Below, one piece after another: positions 57,943 through 64,000 of a stretch of 64,000 nucleotides of DNA. The stretch's first letter is position 1. The number at the start of each line of letters is the position of its first letter. Made by a program: the position numbers and the translations under genes. This stretch comes from Delphinapterus leucas (taxonomy: Eukaryota; Chordata; Mammalia; Artiodactyla; Monodontidae): positions 35,032,444 through 35,096,443 of the forward strand of contig NW_022098036.1 of the NCBI RefSeq assembly GCF_002288925.2. The letters are read 5' to 3'. Under the pieces are notes generated by a model. It searched no databases, was not told the origin of the DNA, and saw only the letters and a program-made list of their open reading frames with translations.

Positions 57943-58022
57943 TAAATTCCCCAGCGGTCTAGTGCTTAGGACTCAGCGCTTTCACTGCTGTGGCCTGGGT
58001 TCAGACCCTGGTCGGGGAAAAG

Positions 58023-58480
58023 AAAACAACACATTTATTACGTCACACAGTTTCTGAGGTTTAGGTGGCTTAGATAAGCTGGGCTCTCCTAAGGTTGCTG
58101 GCAGCTGTGGGCCAGGGCTGCAGTCATCACAAGGCTTGACGAGGGCCGCAGAATCCATATCTAGGAGCACTCATGTGGTGCTTAGCCAGTCTCCGTTCCT
58201 TGCTGGCTGTTGGCTGAAGGCTTCAGTTCCTCATCGTGTAGGTCTTTCCATTGGGTTGCTGACATCAACAGCTTGCTTCTCTCCAAAGGCAGAGAGAGGG
58301 ATGGGGGAGGGTGTAGGTGGGGGAAAGGGAGAGGGAAGGGGGGGAAGAGAGGGAGAGAGAAAGAGGGAGAGGGGAGTCAGGATGGAAGCTGAAGGCTCTT
58401 TATAACCATGTTACCATATTTGCCATATTCTGTGTGTTAGAAGCAAATCACTAAGTACAGCCCACACCCATCGGGAAGGG
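58023..58480 (+). repeat. Ancient repeat, right part
   Basis: Continues the element begun at 57,205: GGGCTGCAGTCATCACAAGG, GCTTCAGTTCCTCATCGTGT, GCCATATTCTGTGTGTTAGA, AGTACAGCCCACACCC. A G/A-rich run at 58,288-58,375 has expanded inside it. Family not assigned. Confidence 0.55.
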
Positions 58481-59139
58481 AATTGAGGGAGAAATGCCAA
58501 GGGATTTGTGGACATATTTCTAAAGCTCCCCCCCCACACCCCAATTCATCTCTTCTTCACAGTCCTAGGTCAGGCTCCTGTCATTCCTCACCAGTGTTTG
58601 TTCTTAAGATGAAGACCATGATCCTTAATGAGGTCTACCTGGCCCATGTCTTTGTATCTGTGCTGCCACTTAACTGCATTCTATTTATCTCTCAGTCAGC
58701 TTTTCTCTCTTTCTGGGTCTTTCTCTCTCTCCCCCTCCCAAGTTCAAACTCTGCAAGAGAGGAGCTCTAATTGACTCAGGTACTTGATGTCTGACCTCAT
58801 TCCAGGCCACCTTGTAGCGGGCTAGAGAGCCTGGCAGAGGCTTTCTCTTGGTCAGATGTTGGTTTCTGACTCAACCAGTTGTGGCCTGGTTGGGGGGGGT
58901 GACTTGACCCTGCCTAACGCTCCTTATTTCAAGCCCCATTTCCCACCCCCCTGCAACACTCTGCCTCCATTGGCCTTTTTTGGAAGGTCTGGAGGGCCCT
59001 TCCCTCTCCTCGCAGAGCCCCGCTTGTCCTGCTTCTCTGCCCGGCAAGCTCTTCTCTCCTGCACCCCGGCTTGGCCGATTCCTGTGCATCTGTACATCTC
59101 GGCTGGATATCCACCCTTCACGTCAGTGCTCTCACCCCT

Positions 59140-59300
59140 CCACTACCTTAGGATCCTTACGAGCTGTCAGAAAACCCTGTACGTTTCCTTTTTAACTCTT
59201 GTGTGGTTATTTATATAACATCTTGGTCCTCTGCTAGACTGCAGCCTCCATGAGGGCAGGGGCCTTTTTGCTCACAATGTCTGATACTGGCTTTGAACAC
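59140..59300 (+). mobile_element. LINE-2 3' end fragment
   Basis: TTTTTAACTCTTGTGTGGTT, CTGCTAGACTGCAGCCTCC, ATGAGGGCAGGGGCCTTTTT fit the L2 terminus. Sequence from 58,930 may belong to it as well. Confidence 0.65.
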
Positions 59301-59788
59301 AGACATTCTTTATTATATCAAGTCCCCAGCCTCCAGGCTCCTCTGTAATATACACAGTGGCATAATCCTTTCCCAACATCCACGCTTCTCCCTTGCTCAC
59401 TTTTGGTGGTCCTTGGATACCTGTGGGGCAGATGACATGCAGGGCAAGTCATCTTTGTATCTCCCATAGGGACTCATACTCAGTGGGTTCTGACTAATGC
59501 TTTAAAAATTAATGAAGAGAAGCCAGGGGTTCAGGCAGAAAGTGATAAGGGAAAACTTCTCCTTTGAGGACTGTCCACAGATAACAATCTCACGTACTTA
59601 CTTCTTTGGTCACAAATCCTCAGTCATTCCTCCCTGGCCCAAAGGCTCTCATCGAATTCGTTAACCCAGTGTCCTGCCTCATGGGTCAGAGACATTTGGG
59701 GAATGAGTAATTTGAGTGCACTGTTTTCTCCTTTCCTGCGATCTGGCTTTTCCCATCTGTGCATTTGTCCTTCATTCATTCCTGTGTA

Positions 59789-60181
59789 GGGTTGTTAGGT
59801 TTAGAAAACAGAGAGAGAGGGAAAAAGAGAGAGAGAGAGCAGGGGGTGGGGGAGAAAGAGAGGAGAGAGGAAGGAAAGAGAAAAAGAAAGAAAGAAAAGA
59901 AGAAAGGGAGGAAGGGAAGAAGGGAGGGAGTGAGGGAGGAAGGAAGGAAAGAAGGAAGGAAGGAAGGAAGGAAGGAAGGAAGGGAGGGAGGGAAGGAAGG
60001 AAGGAAGCCCTGGGCATCCTTTACGGGATGCCCAGGTAAATTTGAATTTCAGATAAACAACAATTTTTTTAGTTTAAGTATGTCCTAAATATTGCGTGAG
60101 GCATACTTATACTAAAAAATTATTCTTTGTTTATCTGAAGTTCAAATTTACCTGGGCATCATGTGTTTTATCTGACAACCC
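59789..60181. mobile_element. Palindromic non-autonomous DNA transposon invaded by a GGAA repeat
   Basis: Outer inverted ends GGGTTGTTAGGTTTAGAAAA (left) and TTTTATCTGACAACCC (right, inverted). Inner arms at 60,026-60,090 and 60,102-60,163 are near-perfect inverted copies (GCCCAGGTAAATTTGAATTT against AAATTTACCTGGGC). A direct repeat, CATTCCTGTG, flanks the element at 59,777-59,786 and 60,182-60,191. This is a known kind of mammalian MER palindrome. Family name not certain. Confidence 0.75.
59810..60006. repeat. (GA)n-(GAAA)n-(GGAA)n microsatellite
   Basis: About 200 bp of pure purine on the plus strand, ending in about a dozen GGAA units, located inside the left arm of the palindromic transposon. 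Confidence 0.96.
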
Positions 60182-60509
60182 CATTCCTGTGGCCTGAATG
60201 CTCTGGGGCTCTCAGGCTCCCCAGTCTGTGTTTGCAGAACAGTGACCTCATGTTTAGAGCCTGTGGGCACTTCGTGCTTGGTTACTGTTCTGCCCCATCC
60301 AAGCCCCTTCCACTGTGAGTGAATTGTTTGCCAGTCTTGGAATAAAGAATCAGTTGACATCAAGATAACCAGAGAGTATAAATCGAATATCCTCTCCCCT
60401 AGCTTTAGTTCTCCAAGGCGTGGGAATGCCCCAGTAAAATTGATACAATTACTAATATGGAGAGTCAATACAAATACTAGTTTTCAGAGGTTGAAACCAA
60501 TCAACTTTT

Positions 60510-61363
60510 TATTTATTTATTTTATTGAAGTATAGTTTATTTACAATGTTGTGTTAATCTCTGCTGCACAGCAAAGTGGTTCAGATATATATTCTTTTTT
60601 AGATTCTTTTCCATTATGGTTTATCACAAGATATTGACTATAGTTCCCTGTGCTATACAGTGGGACCTTGTTGTTTATCCATTCATACATACTGGTTTGC
60701 ATCTGCTAACTCCAAACTCCCAATCCTTCTCTCCCCTACCCCCCCCCGCCCCCCGTGGCAACCACAAGTCTGTTCTCCACACATCTGCGAGTTTGTTTCT
60801 GTTTTGTAGATAGGTTCATTTGTGCCATGTTTTAGATTCCACAGATAAGTGATATCACACGGTATTTGTCTTTCTCTTTCTGACTTAATTTACTTAGTAT
60901 AATAATCTCTAGGTCCATTCATGTCGCTGCAAATGGTATTATTTCATTCTTTTTTATGGCTGAGTAGTATTCCATTGTATATATGTACCCCATCTTCTTT
61001 ATCCATTCATCTGTCAGGACATTTAGGTTGCTTCCATGTCTCAGCTATTGTGAATAGTGCTGCTATGAATGTAGATGCGTGTATCTTTTTGAATTATAGT
61101 TTTGTCTGGATATATGCCCAGGAGTGGGATTGCTGGATCGTATGGCAACTCTATTTTTAGTTTTTTGAGGAACCTCCCCACACTGTTTTCCATAGTGGCT
61201 GCACTAATTTACATTCCCACTAACAGTGTTGAAGGGTTCCCTTTTCTCCATACCCTCTCCAGCATTTGTTATTTGTAGGCTTTTTGATGATGGCCATTCT
61301 GACCAGTGTGAGGTGGTACCTCATTGTAGTTTTGATTTGAATTTGTCTAATAATTAGCGCAAG
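60510..61363 (-). mobile_element. LINE-1, 5'-truncated, about 850 bp
   Basis: Reverse LINE-1 3' UTR and the extreme C-terminus of ORF2: TATTGAAGTATAGTTTATTT, GTTCCCTGTGCTATACAGTG, GGCTGAGTAGTATTCCATTG, CATAGTGGCTGCACTAATTT, TGATGATGGCCATTCTGACC. TCAACTTTT occurs at 60,501-60,509 and 61,364-61,372, a likely TSD. No intact frame. Confidence 0.93.
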
Positions 61364-61689
61364 TCAACTTTTAAATGCTCTGTGCTGAATAGAGTCTCTA
61401 AGTAATGAACCCTCACCTAGCACAAGCAGGTTGTGCAAGGAAAGGGGTCATCACAGATGCATGGTAGGTGCTCAATTATGTGGTTGAATAAAGAAGCACT
61501 TATTCTCACTTTCAAGAGCTTTATTAGTATAAACTGAATTTTCACAGACCAATAAACAAGAGACATAAAAAAGAAATTTAAAAAGAAAATGCATGTTCTT
61601 TATTCACGTACTTTGCCTTTGGCAAGATGGTTAGTTCTAGGCTTACTTTTCCGCAGGACAATATGACTGATCCAGCTTGATGACCAATG

Positions 61690-61985
61690 GTATCTTTTTT
61701 TCCTTTTCATGTTTTTAACTTTTTATTATGAACATTTTCAAGCAAAATAGAAGAGAATAGTATAACCAGCTCCCATACATGCATCACCTGGCAGAGTAAC
61801 TACTAATATTTTGCCATATATACCTCCTGAAAATTTCGCTGAAGTAATTTAATTTAAATCATAGACATCATGATATTTCACTCTTAAATATGCTAAGAAA
61901 AAGGGGACATTTTCTTACTCAACCACAATACCACTTTTGTACCTTCAAATTAACAATAATTCCTTTATATCATCTAATAATTAAT
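61690..61985 (-). mobile_element. Ancient LINE-1 (L1M-like) 3' fragment
   Basis: TTTTTATTATGAACATTTTC, GAAGAGAATAGTATAACCAG, CAACCACAATACCACTTTTG, then TTAACAATAATTCCTTTATA. A commonly seen old L1 end in reverse. Confidence 0.6.
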
Positions 61986-61997
61986 TAATCTGCACTA

Positions 61998-63056
61998 TAG
62001 TTGACCCTTCAACAATGCAGGGGTTAGGGGCACCAACCCTCACCCCCAACCCGTGCAGTGGAAAATCCAAGTATAACTTTTGACTCCCCTGAAACTTAAC
62101 TACTTATAGCCTACTGTTAACTGGAAGGCTTACTGATGACACAAATAGTTGATTAACCCATATTTTGTATGTTTATATGTATTATATACTGTATTCTTAC
62201 AATATAGTAAGCTAGAGAAAAGACAACATTATTAAGAAAAAGAATAGGAAATACATTTACAGTATAGTACTGTATTTATTGGTACCGTAAGTTTATATAG
62301 TCTGTTTACAAGATGAATCATCTGACAGTACCTACATCGTCTTGTATGATACAAAACACTGTAGATATTATACGTATTACTAACACTAGACATTAAAAAT
62401 GAAAAGATAATGTGAACAAGAAATTCATATTTATTTACAGGTATTATTACGTGCATTGATTACAAAGAAGCAGCAATATGATTGCTTTATGGTAAACTAG
62501 TATAATTGATACGATTGCTTCACTGTAGCCTAGCCTATAAGCTAAGAATGAATCATTATAAAATTTTTATGACATACAATACTATAGTCATACTTGTAAT
62601 ACAGTATTGGAAACATTATTACTGAAAAAAAACACTTACCTGAAATGATAGGCTGATACACAGTTTCTCCAATAAGGAGAGAGAGAGAGGGAGGGAGGGA
62701 GGGAAGGAAGGAGGGAGGGAGGAAAAGAGAGAGGGAGGGAGAGGGAGAGAGAAGGAGGGAGAGGGAGAGAGAGGGAGGGAGAGGGAGAGAGAGGGAGAGA
62801 GAGGTGCGGGGAGTGGCATACTGTATGGTAATGTAATTCTTTGGAAGCAAAGTTATAAAACATTAAAAAAAACTAACACATTATTAATTTTATATTAAAT
62901 ATCACCCATCTTATGCCTGTGTAAGGATAGGCTATCCACTTCAATACAAGTCTTGCACACGATGCTCTACATGTGTATTTTTGTATATTTATTGAAAAAA
63001 ATCTGCATGTAAGTGGACCTGCACAGTTCAAACCCATGTTATTCAAGGGTCAACTG
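61998..63056. mobile_element. Tigger-like (pogo/Tc1-mariner) DNA transposon remnant
   Basis: The left end TAGTTGACCCTTCAACAATG and right end CATGTTATTCAAGGGTCAAC then TG form terminal inverted repeats, with TA dinucleotides just outside (61,996-61,997 and 63,057-63,058) as expected for TA target duplication. About 1.06 kb long with no transposase frame, so it is an internally deleted, non-autonomous copy. The exact subfamily (Tigger2-like) is a guess. It carries a GA-rich microsatellite at 62,681-62,802. Confidence 0.82.
62681..62802. repeat. (GA)n/(GGGA)n microsatellite
   Basis: Interrupted runs of GA, GGGA and GGAAGGA units. The Ser/Leu/Pro-rich minus-strand frames across it are low complexity only. 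Confidence 0.96.
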
Positions 63057-63399
63057 TATATTTCCTCAGTGTCGCCAAATGTCTATTTACAGTTGATTTA
63101 GTTGAATCAGAATTCAAACCAGGTCCACACACTGTGTTTGGTGTTTATGCCCTTGGCTGACTGTTCATCACTCATGCCTTTGGCCCAGTGTCAGTTAGCC
63201 TGGCCTCAGGGATGCTGGTCTGATGAGTTTAGGGCACACCCAGCTTGAGAACCCCAAGAAGGCGTGAGTTCAGAACTTTGACTGCTCTGAGGACGAGCTA
63301 AGATGACAACTATTTCTTCCTAAGCTCTTCCAAGGGTAGAATCTGGCCTGATCTTCTGCTTCCCTTCCCCTGCTGGCCGTGCTCCAAACACAGCAACCT

Positions 63400-63853
63400 G
63401 CTCACTGTAGTCACTGAGGGCCTTCATACATCAGGGCCCTCCTATTGGCTTATCTGGCTGCCTAGATTCTTTTCCCCCCACCCTCCTGCCCACCTTCCCC
63501 CATACACCTTTTGCTCGATGAACTCCTGCTCATCCTTTAAGAATCGGCACAAATGTTACTGCCTCAGAGAAGCTTTCTTGGCCTCCCCCATCTCCACATC
63601 CAGACTAGGCCAGAAACCTCTGTTAAGTTCTCTCGTTGTACCATACTTTTCTTCTAAAGCCCTTATCCAATTGCAATTAAATAATTATTTGTGAAATTAC
63701 CTTTTGAATGTGTGTCTTTCTATTCTGGATTTAAAACCCTATGAGGAAAAGAGCCATAGTCATCTTGCCCACAGTTACATCCCAGAATCTAGGAGGGCCT
63801 CACAGACACAGGCGATCAATAGAATGTTACTGAGTAGATGGATGGATGGATGG
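63400..63853 (+). mobile_element. LINE-2 3' end with terminal (GATG)n
   Basis: About 450 bp of L2: CATACACCTTTTGCTCGATG, CCTCAGAGAAGCTTTCTTGG, CCAATTGCAATTAAATAATT, CTATGAGGAAAAGAGCC, then TACTGAGTAGATGGATGGAT. The tail is a short GATG repeat at 63,836-63,853. Confidence 0.82.
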
Positions 63854-64000
63854 AAACAGATTGGAAACTCTTCAAGTTTCTGGGGGGCTTTAGCAGCATA
63901 TTGGCTGGGCCAATTGGATACTCTAGGGCCTCCTGTGAATCTGGAGGGGTATCCTGGAGACTGGTCAGAGATAGACAGACTGCTTTCCAATGAGAGAAGG
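63854..64000. other. Window end, no feature recognised
   Basis: Short unique stretch without a named repeat or exon. Confidence 0.4.

Larger units (their letters stand above)
57264..58022 (+). mobile_element. Nested cluster of three CHR-type SINEs
   Basis: The block is bracketed by a perfect 15-bp TSD, AAAACAACACATTTA, at 57,249-57,263 and 58,023-58,037. The outer, oldest SINE is the short form seen at 57,264-57,277 and again at 57,943-58,022 (CCCCAGCGGTCTAGTGCTTA to TGGTCGGGGAA). Two long-form SINEs lie inside it. The imperfect 15-bp pair TAAATTCCCTGGAGG / TAAATTCCCCAGCGG at 57,262-57,276 and 57,943-57,957 marks that second insertion. Confidence 0.9.

Noticed and set aside
59716..60039. 107-codon frame rich in Lys, Glu, Arg and Gly
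   Set aside because: Translation of the GGAA/GA microsatellite.

Overview
This is mammalian nuclear DNA, almost certainly from a cetacean. The main evidence is about a dozen tRNA-derived SINEs of the CHR (Cetacea-Hippopotamus-Ruminant) type. They share a CTTCCCTGGTGGC head, a B box such as GGTTCGAGCCC and a body containing GGGAAGATCCCACATGCC, and some belong to a short, CG-rich young subfamily. Ruminant Bov-tA and BovB elements were not seen. The LINE-1 fragments have the 3' ends typical of cetartiodactyl genomes. The species call is inferred from repeats only.

No complete protein-coding gene, rRNA or tRNA gene could be supported. The open reading frames are short and fall in repeats, in purine-rich microsatellites or antisense to LINE-1. 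The best evidence for a host gene is a non-repeat CpG island at about 7.6-8.16 kb and one well-formed candidate splice unit at 49,559-49,616 (+). Two weaker exon-like pieces lie at 37,500-37,538 and 37,978-38,013. Of 13 recognisable LINE-1 pieces, 12 are on the minus strand, as expected if a plus-strand transcription unit crosses the window. A working picture is a long, mostly intronic stretch of an unidentified plus-strand gene whose first exon may lie at the CpG island.

Layout. 1-3.1 kb: the 5' end of a LINE-1 with its CpG-rich internal promoter, running off the left edge and inserted in an older LINE-1 ORF2. 3.1-7.1 kb: old LINE and MIR/L2 debris. 7.6-8.16 kb: CpG island. 9.4-15.6 kb: LINE-rich, including a row of four LINE-1 pieces from 13.5 to 15.6 kb. 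16-34 kb: largely unique DNA with MIR/L2 fragments, four CHR SINEs, a Z-DNA-prone repeat and a LINE-1 remnant with an internal inversion. 34-40 kb: a CpG-containing patch, a solo retroviral LTR, the weak exon-like pieces, and a MER5A-like element between two copies of a 58-bp sequence. 40-57 kb: mostly unique with scattered SINE/LINE/MIR/L2 and the best exon candidate. 57.2-58.5 kb: SINEs nested in an ancient repeat. 59.8-63.9 kb: a palindromic DNA transposon invaded by a GGAA repeat, a LINE-1, an old LINE fragment, a Tigger-like transposon and an L2 tail.

Repeat family names come from recognising consensus features by eye. Boundaries are approximate unless a target-site duplication (TSD) is given.
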